From NCBI GenBank assembly GCA_045536025.1, contig JAZSMT010000025.1, positions 1 to 64,000 on the forward strand: DNA of 64,000 bases, written 5' to 3'. Made by a program: the position numbers and the translations under genes. Source of the DNA: HGM11412 sp045536025 (GTDB taxonomy: Bacteria > Bacillota > Clostridia > Christensenellales > Borkfalkiaceae). The notes below the pieces were generated by a model that saw only the letters and a list, made by a program, of their open reading frames with translations, was not told the origin of the DNA and searched no databases. Position 1 is the first letter of the stretch, and the number at the start of each line of letters is the position of its first letter. Positions 16,520-24,212 of this stretch are shown in pieces.

Positions 16520-17745
16520 AATTTTGTTTAATAGGCGAAAAACTTTCGCACAGCTACTCAAAAGAAATTCATAACCTTTGTGGGCTTAATTATACCTTAA
16601 AAGAAATCGTTAGGTGCGGTGTTCAAGACTTCGTTCAAAACTCTAGCTATCAAGGCTTTAACGTAACTATTCCGTATAAGAAAGACGTTTTGCCTTTTTT
16701 AGACGAGGTTTCGATAGAGGCAAGGGAAATGGGAGCAGTTAACACCGTTCTTAATAAAAACGGCAAGCTTTTAGGCTTTAATACCGACGTTGCGGGGATA
16801 GAGTATACCCTTGAAAGAAAGGGTATTAATTTAAGCGGTAAACGCGTTTTAATTTTAGGTACGGGCGGTGCTAGTAAAGCCGTGGAGTTCGTTTGCAAAA
16901 AACAAGGCGCAAATTATTTTTTCGTTAGTCGCAGAGGGGAGATAAATTATCAAAATTGTTACGATATAAAAAGGGTAGAGGTAATTATTAACGCCACCCC
17001 CGTAGGTATGTATCCACTCGTTGACCAAACGCCTATCGATTTAGCTAAATTTAAAGGGTTAAAGTTTGTTTTCGACCTTATCTACAACCCTCAAAAAACC
17101 TTGTTTATAAAGCAAGCTGAAGAACTTAATATTCCATATTCAAACGGACTGCCTATGCTTGTTGAGCAAGCTCTTAAAGCTCAAGATATATGGCTTTCTA
17201 AAACTCATCTAAAAAGCGAAACCGAGGCAATAATTTCAAAAATAAGCGGTGATAAACTTAACGTTGCACTAACGGGTATGCCGGGGTGTGGTAAGTCCAC
17301 TATCGGCAAAGTTCTTGCGGAAAAAATGGGTAAAGAGTTTGTTGATTTAGACGAAGAAATTACCTTAAATAAAGGGAAAACGCCGTCAGAGATAATAAAC
17401 GAATATGGCGAAGAAGAATTTAGGCGTATCGAAACTGAGGTTTTAAAAAAGGTGTTGCTAAATGCGGGCGCTGTAATCTCGCTTGGCGGTGGTGCGATAA
17501 TAAGTGAAGAAAATAGGCGGGTATTATCACTTAACGCCATAACAGTTTACGTAAAAAGAGATTTAGCGCTACTTGAAAGCGCTAATAGACCGCTTTCGCA
17601 AAAAGAGGGCGTTTATAAACTTTACGAGCAAAGAAAGGAATTTTATCAAACTGCCGATATTACAATTGAAAACGATAATACCGTTGAAAGCGCGGTGAAG
17701 GAGATAGTTAAAAATTATGAAATTACTCGTTCTAAATGGACCTAA
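16516..17745 (+). CDS. aroE/aroK: Shikimate dehydrogenase - shikimate kinase fusion
   Basis: A 409-residue bifunctional protein. The N-terminal shikimate dehydrogenase (about 1-240) shows S-H-S-Y-S-K-E-I-H, N-V-T-I-P-Y-K-K, G-A-V-N-T-V, F-N-T-D-V-A-G, the NADP motif G-T-G-G-A-S-K-A, and N-A-T-P-V-G-M. The C-terminal shikimate kinase (about 248-409) has Walker A G-M-P-G-C-G-K-S-T, D-L-D-E-E-I and S-L-G-G-G-A-I. The fusion joins two consecutive pathway steps (3-dehydroshikimate to shikimate to shikimate 3-phosphate). It overlaps pheA by four bases and aroQ by 29. Confidence 0.94.
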   Translation: MKFCLIGEKLSHSYSKEIHNLCGLNYTLKEIVRCGVQDFVQNSSYQGFNVTIPYKKDVLPFLDEVSIEAREMGAVNTVLNKNGKLLGFNTDVAGIEYTLERKGINLSGKRVLILGTGGASKAVEFVCKKQGANYFFVSRRGEINYQNCYDIKRVEVIINATPVGMYPLVDQTPIDLAKFKGLKFVFDLIYNPQKTLFIKQAEELNIPYSNGLPMLVEQALKAQDIWLSKTHLKSETEAIISKISGDKLNVALTGMPGCGKSTIGKVLAEKMGKEFVDLDEEITLNKGKTPSEIINEYGEEEFRRIETEVLKKVLLNAGAVISLGGGAIISEENRRVLSLNAITVYVKRDLALLESANRPLSQKEGVYKLYEQRKEFYQTADITIENDNTVESAVKEIVKNYEITRSKWT

Positions 17746-18145
17746 TCTTAATATGTTAGGGGTAAGAGAGCCTAATTTATATGGTAAAAAAGATTATAAA
17801 TCGCTTGTAAAATTCATAAAACAAGTAGGCAAGGAAAACGGCGTTAAATTGGACGTTTTTCAGTCAAACTGTGAGGGCGCGTTAGTTACTAAAATTCAAA
17901 AAGCCATAAATCGTTACGACGGTATTATAATCAACGCTGGTGCATATACGCACACCAGCATAGCAATTCTTGACGCGCTTAAATCAGTAGGTTTATTAAC
18001 GGTAGAGGTGCACTTAACCGATATAAATTCACGTGAAGAATTTAGAAAGTTAAGTTACGTATCTAAGTTTGCAGAAAAAACCATAGTAGGCAAGGGGTTT
18101 GACGGTTACAAAGAGGCTATTGAATATTTTGCCCAAAGAAGTTAA
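17717..18145 (+). CDS. aroQ: Type II 3-dehydroquinate dehydratase
   Basis: A 142-residue dodecameric-type dehydroquinase. It has the catalytic N-terminal region L-N-G-P-N-L-N-M-L-G with the lid loop R-E-P-N-L-Y-G, N-A-G-A-Y-T-H-T-S-I-A-I near 75, and E-V-H-L-T-D-I with the catalytic His near 100. It starts 29 bases inside aroEK and closes the operon, completing the route from PEP to prephenate and beyond. The terminator follows 13 bases later. Confidence 0.94.
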   Translation: MKLLVLNGPNLNMLGVREPNLYGKKDYKSLVKFIKQVGKENGVKLDVFQSNCEGALVTKIQKAINRYDGIIINAGAYTHTSIAILDALKSVGLLTVEVHLTDINSREEFRKLSYVSKFAEKTIVGKGFDGYKEAIEYFAQRS

Positions 18146-18158
18146 ATAAAATAGAAAT

Positions 18159-18194
18159 AAAAATGCAAGGTAGATTTTTCGCCCTGCATTTTTT
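18159..18194 (+). terminator. Terminator of the aro operon
   Basis: AAAAATGCAAGG pairs imperfectly with CCCTGCATTTTTT. Its sequence is almost the same as that of the tRNA-Pro terminator 190 bp further on. Confidence 0.8.
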
Positions 18195-18271
18195 AACGTA
18201 AAACTAATTTTTAAAATATATATAAAAAAAGTAGCGTTTTCAAAAAAATTGTGTTACAATATCACTCGTAT

Positions 18272-18347
18272 CGGGGTGTAGCGCAGTTGGTAGCGCGCGA
18301 CGTTCGGGACGTTGAGGCCGCAGGTTCAAATCCTGTCACTCCGACCA
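18272..18347 (+). tRNA. tRNA-Pro (anticodon CGG), CCA encoded
   Basis: The acceptor stem CGGGGTG/CACTCCG, a D arm with G-C-G-C-A-G-T-T-G-G, the anticodon stem-loop CGACG-TTCGGGA-CGTTG giving anticodon CGG, the T arm with GGTTCAAATCC, discriminator A and an encoded CCA all fold normally. A weak TACAAT -10 box is at 18255. It reads CCG codons. Confidence 0.95.
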
Positions 18348-18382
18348 AAAAATGCAAGGTTCTTTTGAGCCTTGCATTTTTT
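18348..18382 (+). terminator. tRNA-Pro terminator
   Basis: AAAAATGCAAGG (18348-18359)/CCTTGCATTTTT (18370-18381), a 12-bp perfect stem directly after the CCA end. Confidence 0.88.
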
Positions 18383-18468
18383 AAATTGACAAAACTTGCG
18401 CTCAAAAGTTCCGATAAGGAGGGCGCTAATTAAAGAGTTCTCAAAATTATAGAAAGTTTTAAAAAAGA

Positions 18469-18591
18469 TTATATAAAGGTGTGGGAAGGCGTTTGCAATA
18501 TCGAAAGCTTCAAGCCGAACAGTATCGTCATAAAGCACATAATAATTATCAAGATGTTATAGTCAAATTTTTTCTCAGTAACGTTTTCCAT
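18469..18591 (-). other. Possible 40-residue membrane peptide or frameshifted gene remnant
   Basis: On the minus strand GAGGT precedes an ATG at 18591 that opens a 40-codon frame with one hydrophobic helix (Y-N-I-L-I-I-I-M-C-F-M-T-I-L-F-G-L). Just past that helix another frame continues with a further hydrophobic stretch (F-P-H-L-Y-I-I-F-F-K-T-F-Y-N-F-E). This is what a decayed membrane-protein gene with one frameshift would look like. The rest of 18384-18667 shows nothing else. Confidence 0.3.
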
Positions 18592-18667
18592 CGTTGTACC
18601 TCACGCTTAATACGCACACTCTTATTAAAATAAAAAGGTAAATTAATAATTGTGAATTTGTATTACC

Positions 18668-18695
18668 TTGACAAAAGCGGTTTTTATGCTATAAT
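18668..18695 (+). promoter_or_regulatory. Promoter giving a second probable leaderless mRNA
   Basis: TTGACA (18668-18673), 16 bp, TATAAT (18690-18695). The ATG at 18702 is seven bases past the -10 box, at the expected transcription start, and no Shine-Dalgarno sequence exists. Confidence 0.7.
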
Positions 18696-18701
18696 TTAGC
18701 T

Positions 18702-19310
18702 ATGAGTAATGCAATGAAGAATTTAAGCTACGGTTTATTCGTAGTAACTACAAAATCAAACGATAAGCAAAACGGCTGTATCACGAACACCGTTATGCAG
18801 GTAACGACCTCTCCTAATCGGGTAACGCTTGCCGTTAACAACTCAAACTATACTTGCGACCTTATAAAGGAAAGTAAGATTTTTAACGTTTCTATAATTT
18901 CAGAAAAGGCAAGTTTTGACCTTTTTAAGCACTTTGGTTTTCAAAGTGGGCGAGAGGTGGATAAGTTTAAAGACTATAAAGATTACAAGACGGCCCAAAA
19001 CGGTGTAAACTATATAACGGTGGGTGTTAACTCGGTTATTTGCTGTAAGGTTATAGATATGATAGACCTTGGCTCTCACACCTTATTTGTTGCCGAGGTT
19101 TTAGACGAGTTTGATTTAAATGAAACACCGTCCGCAACTTATGCTTATTATTTTAAGCACATTAAACCTAAGCCTCAAGCAAAGGTAGAAAAAACGGTGT
19201 GGAGATGTAATATTTGTGGGTATGAAGAAGAGGTTGAGGAACTTCCCGACGATTTTACTTGTCCTCTTTGCAATCACCCCAAATCTGATTTTACTAAAGT
19301 TACGGCATAG
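18702..19310 (+). CDS. hrb: Flavin reductase - rubredoxin fusion (high-molecular-weight rubredoxin type)
   Basis: A 202-residue protein. Residues 1 to about 155 form an FMN-binding flavin reductase-like split barrel. Residues from about 165 form a rubredoxin: W-R-C-N-I-C-G-Y and C-P-L-C-N-H-P-K supply the two Cys pairs for one iron. The architecture matches Hrb of Moorella, which passes electrons from NADH to a flavodiiron protein for oxygen or NO reduction. That partner is not in this window. The gene stands alone, apparently on a leaderless mRNA. Confidence 0.88.
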   Translation: MSNAMKNLSYGLFVVTTKSNDKQNGCITNTVMQVTTSPNRVTLAVNNSNYTCDLIKESKIFNVSIISEKASFDLFKHFGFQSGREVDKFKDYKDYKTAQNGVNYITVGVNSVICCKVIDMIDLGSHTLFVAEVLDEFDLNETPSATYAYYFKHIKPKPQAKVEKTVWRCNICGYEEEVEELPDDFTCPLCNHPKSDFTKVTA

Positions 19311-19314
19311 AAAA

Positions 19315-19371
19315 AGCAAGCGCAATTGCGCTTTCTTTTTTAAATTTAAAAGAGAGGCAAGCCTCTCTTTT
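19315..19371. terminator. Two terminator hairpins between convergent genes
   Basis: The first, AGCGCAATTGCGCT (19319-19332) with a T tract, serves the plus-strand hrb. The second, AAAAGAGAGGC/GCCTCTCTTTT (19347-19371), has tracts on both sides and serves the minus-strand yjbQ. Confidence 0.8.
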
Positions 19372-19373
19372 TA

Positions 19374-19868
19374 TTATTCGCCTATAACCATAATTTGAAC
19401 GGTTCTTTTTCTACCGCGTGTTTTGTCCCAGTCGATAAAGTAAATAAAACCAAATTCGCCAAGGTCGATAACACCGTCGTCAATAACTGCAGTTACGCTT
19501 CTGCCGATAATGGACGAGATAAGGTGAGCTTCGGTGTTGTGGCAACCTCTTGCGTCCTCGCCGTGCTCTTCGGCAAACTTAAGTGCTTTCGGGCCGGGGT
19601 GAAGATAAATGCCTTCTCTAGTACAGCTTGGGCAAATCTTTTCCATTGAGTCCACTAAGTCTTGTTGAAGAGTTTCTCTTCCCGTCATAGACATATCAAA
19701 CGCACACTCTTGAGTAATTACCGAGCAGGTAGTGTGGTGTGAATAAACTACTACGATACCGTCTTTAATGCCCGAGTTTTTAACAGTTTCTTTAACTTGA
19801 CTAGTTACGTTGTGAAAAGTTATTTCCTTGTGGTCGGATTCAACTTGAATTTTATTTTTGTAAATCAT
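19374..19868 (-). CDS. yjbQ: YjbQ/UPF0047 family protein
   Basis: A 164-residue protein of the YjbQ family, which is described as having weak thiamine phosphate synthase activity. Visible blocks are H-H-T-T-C-S-V near 45, a D-D/E segment, H-N-T-E-A-H-L (conserved metal-binding His) near 110, and a C-terminal E-F-G-x-I-Y-F-I-D-W-D...R-T-V-Q-I segment. It lies three bases downstream of the TIM-like isomerase gene, so it is cotranscribed with it. The physiological role is unclear. Confidence 0.85.
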   Translation of the reverse strand: MIYKNKIQVESDHKEITFHNVTSQVKETVKNSGIKDGIVVVYSHHTTCSVITQECAFDMSMTGRETLQQDLVDSMEKICPSCTREGIYLHPGPKALKFAEEHGEDARGCHNTEAHLISSIIGRSVTAVIDDGVIDLGEFGFIYFIDWDKTRGRKRTVQIMVIGE

Positions 19869-19871
19869 AAA

Positions 19872-20576
19872 TTAACTCCTTTTTTTCAAATCGTCAGCCG
19901 CTTGGCGGGTTGCTTTAATCATTTCTTCCATAGTAGCGATTGGGTCTTTCGAGTTAACGATACCCGAAGCTGCGCCTGCGCCTTCGCTACCTGCCATAAT
20001 AAAGTCGTAAACTTGCTTGCCGTTTGTGATGCCCGCTGCTTGTTCAACGTAGATATCTTTATCGATAGAGCGAATAGCGTCAATAGTATCTTTAACGTAA
20101 CTCATATCCGAAACTTTACCGTCAGAACCGCCGATAAGTTCACTCGGTTCGGGGTTAATAATGTCGGGCTTTAAGTGCGCAAGTGCTTGAGCTTCCGCAG
20201 TAGTATCAGCGCAAGCAAATACTATAAAGTCAAGCTCTCTCGCCCTTTTAATGGTATCTTTGATTTGAGGTAAGCTCATTGGCTTTTCGCAGTGGTTAAC
20301 AACGACGCCGTGCGCGCCCGCTGCCTTTAAGCTTTCTGGAAGAACGCAAGCCATACCGCGACCGGGGTAAATAGTGTCCATATAAGGTGCGATAATGATT
20401 AAGTTCTTGGTGTTTTCAGCAACACGCCTAATGTCAGCGTAAGGGGTGGTGAAAAGAACGTCAATATCGTACTTTTCAGCCATTTCGTCAGCAGCCATAG
20501 CAAGTTTTAACACGTCGTCACCGTAGATGTAGTTTTTAGTTCCTATTTCAAAAAACGGGGTTCTTATTTTTCTCAT
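19872..20576 (-). CDS. Triosephosphate isomerase-like protein (archaeal type)
   Basis: A 234-residue TIM-barrel isomerase, shorter than bacterial TpiA (about 250). The catalytic His lies in V-V-N-H-C-E-K-P and the Glu in N-P-E-P-S-E-L-I-G-G, which matches the archaeal E-P-P-E-L-I-G loop. The phosphate-binding end is G-A-G-A-A-S-G-I. ATG 20576 follows AAAGGAG. Homologues outside glycolysis act on other phosphorylated sugars, for instance tetrulose phosphates in erythritol catabolism. Its position divergent from a carbohydrate operon suggests a non-glycolytic substrate. Confidence 0.75.
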   Translation of the reverse strand: MRKIRTPFFEIGTKNYIYGDDVLKLAMAADEMAEKYDIDVLFTTPYADIRRVAENTKNLIIIAPYMDTIYPGRGMACVLPESLKAAGAHGVVVNHCEKPMSLPQIKDTIKRARELDFIVFACADTTAEAQALAHLKPDIINPEPSELIGGSDGKVSDMSYVKDTIDAIRSIDKDIYVEQAAGITNGKQVYDFIMAGSEGAGAASGIVNSKDPIATMEEMIKATRQAADDLKKRS

Positions 20577-20595
20577 AATTTTTCTCCTTTTCTCA

Positions 20596-20624
20596 ATTAT
20601 ACTTTGAGTGGCAAAAAAAATCAA
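20596..20624 (-). promoter_or_regulatory. Promoter of the TIM-like gene
   Basis: Minus strand TTGATT (20619-20624), 17 bp, TATAAT (20596-20601). Confidence 0.65.
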
Positions 20625-20723
20625 TAAAAAACAGACAAATTTTATCATTTTATCCTAAAAATTATACAATTTTAAAATAATGTCCGCAATAAATAATCAA
20701 ATATCTATTTTTCCTAAAAATCA

Positions 20724-20774
20724 TTGACATTAAAAAGTAACTGTTATATACTTTATATAACATTACTTAAGTAA
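20724..20774 (+). promoter_or_regulatory. Promoter and palindromic operators of the carbohydrate operon
   Basis: TTGACA (20724-20729), 17 bp, TATACT (20747-20752). The inverted repeat GTTATATACTTTATATAAC (20743-20761) covers the -10 box, and a second palindrome TTACTTAAGTAA (20763-20774) lies just downstream. The GTTATAT/ATATAAC half-sites recur over the fucI -10 box. Confidence 0.7.
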
Positions 20775-20785
20775 AGGAGATAGTT

Positions 20786-21805
20786 ATGTTTGGATTTAAA
20801 CTTACCGACTACGACAAAAAAGTTTACGAAGAAGAACTTTTAGAGTTCTTACCTAAAAATATAGTTGACTGCCACGCTCACGTTTATAGAATAGAGGATA
20901 AAAAGCCTTTAAAACCCGGTACGCCTATTTACTGGCCAAGTCGTGTTGCGGAAGATAATACGATTGAAGATATCGTTCAAACGTATAAAGATTTATTCCC
21001 TCAAAGCAACGTCGTTCCCGTGTTGTTCGGCGAGCCGGGCTCGATACTAGAGAAAAATAACTGGTACGTTTCAAAGGTGGCTAAAGAGTATAATTATCCA
21101 GCACTTTTTTGTAACCACGCTGACGATAGCGCGGACTTTATTGAAGAACAAGTTATTAAAGGCGGTTTTCAAGGCTTAAAACCCTATTGTAACAACCAAA
21201 GCGTAATAGCAAGGGGCGATGCAGCTATTTACGATTTTCTTCCTGAAAGCCACTTAAAAGTAGCTGATAAATACGGTTGGAAGGTAACTTTACATATCTC
21301 TAAGCCTGATAGGCTTAAAAACCCCGATAATATCAAAACGCTTATGGAAATTGAGCAAAAATATCCTAACGTTAAGCTTATCGTAGCGCATATTGGTAGA
21401 GCGTACGCGCCAGAAGATATAGGCAACGCTTTTGACACTTTAAAGCACTCTGAAAAAATGCTTTTTGATTTCTCGGCAAATACTTTGGGTTACGCTACTC
21501 AAAAGTGTATTGAAGCTGTTGGAACTAAGCGCGTTATGTTCGGTACGGATTTACCTATTGCTAAAATGCGTATGTACAGAATTTCAGAGGACGGTTATTA
21601 TATAAACGTAGTTCCTCGCGGTATGTACGGTGACTTAACTAATGCAGAGCACATGAGAGAGAGTGACGAAAAAAATATAACGAACTTCACCTACGAAATT
21701 ATTCGCGGATTTAAAGATTGCGCTAAAGCGCTTACGCTTTCTAAAAAGGACGTTGAAGACGTAATGTGCAATAACGCTGCGAACTTATATGGCATTAAGT
21801 TCTAA
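20786..21805 (+). CDS. Amidohydrolase-family metal-dependent hydrolase
   Basis: A 339-residue protein of the amidohydrolase-2 (uronate/decarboxylase-type) TIM-barrel group. N-terminal metal motif D-C-H-A-H-V-Y near residue 30, T-L-H-I-S-K-P near 170, V-A-H-I-G-R-A near 200, and the metal Asp in F-G-T-D-L-P-I near 255. GGAG precedes ATG. First gene of a four-gene carbohydrate operon (hydrolase, FGGY kinase, NagB-like, NagA-like) with two-base gaps. It may open a lactone or cleave an acid intermediate. The substrate is not recognised. Confidence 0.75.
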   Translation: MFGFKLTDYDKKVYEEELLEFLPKNIVDCHAHVYRIEDKKPLKPGTPIYWPSRVAEDNTIEDIVQTYKDLFPQSNVVPVLFGEPGSILEKNNWYVSKVAKEYNYPALFCNHADDSADFIEEQVIKGGFQGLKPYCNNQSVIARGDAAIYDFLPESHLKVADKYGWKVTLHISKPDRLKNPDNIKTLMEIEQKYPNVKLIVAHIGRAYAPEDIGNAFDTLKHSEKMLFDFSANTLGYATQKCIEAVGTKRVMFGTDLPIAKMRMYRISEDGYYINVVPRGMYGDLTNAEHMRESDEKNITNFTYEIIRGFKDCAKALTLSKKDVEDVMCNNAANLYGIKF

Positions 21806-21807
21806 TT

Positions 21808-23226
21808 ATGAAATACTATTTAGGAATTGATTTAGGAACTACGGGAACTAAAACCTTACTTTTCAACGAAAAGGGCGAAGTTTTAGGCAAAGGCTATAAA
21901 GGTTATGGTCTTATAAGCCCCAAAGATAATATTTACGAGCAATCTCCCGAGGCGTGGTACGACGCGGTTATTGAGTCCACCAAACTTGCAACGGCTGAGT
22001 TTGACGGGGAGATTGAGGGTGCGTCCGTTTCGGCGCAAGGCGGTAGTTTTACCTTTTGCGACCTTGACGGTAGCGGAAATTTAATTCCTTTAACTAACGC
22101 AGTTACTTGGCTTGATAAGCGTGCGGAAATTGAGGCTGAAGAGCTTAAAGAAGAAGTTTCTAAAGTGTCTTCAATGGAGCTTGGTGCAGGCTCGGTTATA
22201 GCTAAAATTTTATGGTTTAAAAAGCATAAGCCCGAAGTTATTAAAAATACCAAACTCATTTTATCCACGTCTGATTACGTTTATTATAAAATGACCGGCA
22301 GTGCGGTTATCGACTACACTAGCGCCGCTATGATGGGCGTGTTTGATAACGACAATTTGTGTTGGAACGATAAGCTACTTTCTATAGTTGGTCTTGATAA
22401 ATCGGTATTTCCAAGCATTTTAAAAGCAGGCGATTTAATAGGCGTTACAAACGCAGACTTTATGGAGAAGACGGGTTTAAAAGGTAGCCTCAAACTCTAT
22501 TGTGGGCTTCACGACCAGTTTTCGGCAAGTCTTGGCGCAAATTATTTTTCAAATGACGACATTATCGTGTCAACCGGAACTACTTGGGTATTGTTTGCAA
22601 GAAACGAGGATGAAAAATCGGGCATTTTTGACGGGCGTAAGCATCCTGACGGTGGCTACGGCTACTTTATCTCGGCAATCAGTTCAGGCACGGTACTTGA
22701 GTGGACGAAAAATGCCTACGGCATACCGTATAAGGAAATTGATGATTTAGCCGAGCTTTCAGAGATTGACGATAACTTAGTAGTTTTTCCGTTTATTTCA
22801 GGTAACGGCGCATATCGTGGTGCGAACAAACTATCTTACGGGCTTGACGGAGTTTCGTTTAAGCATCAAAAAGGTGACGTTTTCAGGGCTACTATGGAGG
22901 GCGTTGCGTTCGAAGTTAAATATATCGTAGACCTTTATAGGGAAGCTGGCTTTAACCTCAATAACTTTATCGTTACGGGCGGTGCAACCAGAAGTAAAAT
23001 TTGGATGCAAATACTATCTGACGTTCTAGGTGAAAAATTATATCTTTCAGAGCAGACTGACGGTTGCTGTTTCGGCGCTTACTCGGTTGCTAAGAAGGGC
23101 GAGTCGGGTAGTTTTGAAAGGTTTGAGTTCGCTGGTAAAACGGTTGAGCCTAACCTTGAAAACACTCAAAAATACGTTAAAAAATTTAAAAAATATAATA
23201 AATTATTAAAAAATAAAGGAGAATAA
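21808..23226 (+). CDS. FGGY-family carbohydrate kinase
   Basis: A 472-residue sugar kinase of the xylulokinase/fuculokinase group. The N-terminal phosphate motif is G-I-D-L-G-T-T-G-T-K, the catalytic Asp lies in C-G-L-H-D-Q-F near 233, the second ATP motif is V-S-T-G-T-T-W near 260, and G-G-A-T-R-S lies near 390. It phosphorylates a ketose or polyol. The substrate cannot be read from the motifs. The presence of L-fucose isomerase in the same region makes L-fuculose or a related ketose a candidate, but no fuculose-phosphate aldolase is seen. Confidence 0.85.
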   Translation: MKYYLGIDLGTTGTKTLLFNEKGEVLGKGYKGYGLISPKDNIYEQSPEAWYDAVIESTKLATAEFDGEIEGASVSAQGGSFTFCDLDGSGNLIPLTNAVTWLDKRAEIEAEELKEEVSKVSSMELGAGSVIAKILWFKKHKPEVIKNTKLILSTSDYVYYKMTGSAVIDYTSAAMMGVFDNDNLCWNDKLLSIVGLDKSVFPSILKAGDLIGVTNADFMEKTGLKGSLKLYCGLHDQFSASLGANYFSNDDIIVSTGTTWVLFARNEDEKSGIFDGRKHPDGGYGYFISAISSGTVLEWTKNAYGIPYKEIDDLAELSEIDDNLVVFPFISGNGAYRGANKLSYGLDGVSFKHQKGDVFRATMEGVAFEVKYIVDLYREAGFNLNNFIVTGGATRSKIWMQILSDVLGEKLYLSEQTDGCCFGAYSVAKKGESGSFERFEFAGKTVEPNLENTQKYVKKFKKYNKLLKNKGE

Positions 23227-23228
23227 TT

Positions 23229-24203
23229 ATGGGACTTTACGACGAATTTAGATTTAAGCCATCATCATGGCTTCCGCACAGCGAATTACCGCTTGAAGAG
23301 CTTGAAAGGGTAAGAAATATTAAAAGAGAAGATATGGAATATACCAACGAAAACGGTTACACCGTTAAAGTTGTTATGGACCCTGCAAACCATATGATTC
23401 TTGATATGTTCTATCGCCTTGTTCAAAGTGATAAGGAAGATAAGCCTTTCACTATGATTTGTCCTAACCAATGGCCTGCAGTTTATAGTGCAGTTGCTGA
23501 AATGGTAAATACGTTCAACATTAATTTGAGAAACGTTAACGCCTTTGCTATGGACGAATGGGCAGACGAAGACGGAAACGTTGCGCCTTTAACTTACGGT
23601 GCAGGTCTTGGCGCGTCGTTTATGAACCATTTCTATTATAGAATTAGAAAGGACTTACGCCCTGACGTTTCACAATGGCATACGTTTAATAACGACAATA
23701 AAGGCCGTGGCGTATACACAAGTATAATTGAAGATTGTGGCGGTTGTGATATGCTTTATTCGGCAACCGGCTGGCCTGGTCATACTGCATTTATCGACCC
23801 AAGAACGGAAGAGTTTTCGGCTAAAACTTTAGAAGAGTTTTGTGAGATTAAGTCGGGTTTAGTAACGCAGTCTCCGCTTACCATTGCAGAAAACTCTTTA
23901 TTCTCACCCATGGGTGCGTCGGGCGACGTTTGGGCAGTTCCTCCCAAAGCTGCAACTATAGGACCTTACGATATAACCCACGCAAGAGAGCATTTAGAAG
24001 TTCACTCACTTCTTAATAACGAGGCTGGCGATACTTGGCAACGCATGGTATCAAGGCTTCAACTTTACGGACCTATCTCAATGGAATGCCCAGCATCTAT
24101 TATGAGATTATCTAAAGGTACGTGCTACGTTTCAGAAGCAATAGCAAGACCTTTTGCAAGCTGGTCTTTACAAGATATTCAACCTAAAAATTTAGTAAAA
24201 TAA
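23229..24203 (+). CDS. NagB-like sugar-phosphate isomerase/deaminase
   Basis: A 324-residue relative of glucosamine-6-phosphate deaminase, longer than NagB (about 245-265) because of an N-terminal extension of about 40 residues. Active-site equivalents are visible: A-M-D-E-W (Asp general base), G-W-P-G-H-T-A-F (His, NagB has G-x-D-G-H-I-A-F) and V-P-P-K-A-A-T-I-G. The N-terminus A-N-H-M-I-L... has diverged from the usual phosphate loop. A good GGAG precedes ATG. It is paired with a NagA-like gene, so together they may deacetylate and deaminate an amino-sugar phosphate. Confidence 0.75.
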   Translation: MGLYDEFRFKPSSWLPHSELPLEELERVRNIKREDMEYTNENGYTVKVVMDPANHMILDMFYRLVQSDKEDKPFTMICPNQWPAVYSAVAEMVNTFNINLRNVNAFAMDEWADEDGNVAPLTYGAGLGASFMNHFYYRIRKDLRPDVSQWHTFNNDNKGRGVYTSIIEDCGGCDMLYSATGWPGHTAFIDPRTEEFSAKTLEEFCEIKSGLVTQSPLTIAENSLFSPMGASGDVWAVPPKAATIGPYDITHAREHLEVHSLLNNEAGDTWQRMVSRLQLYGPISMECPASIMRLSKGTCYVSEAIARPFASWSLQDIQPKNLVK

Positions 24204-24212
24204 AAGGATTTT

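Noticed and set aside
18251..18433. A 60-codon frame spanning tRNA-Pro
   Set aside because: It reads through a well-formed tRNA and its terminator, so it is not a gene.
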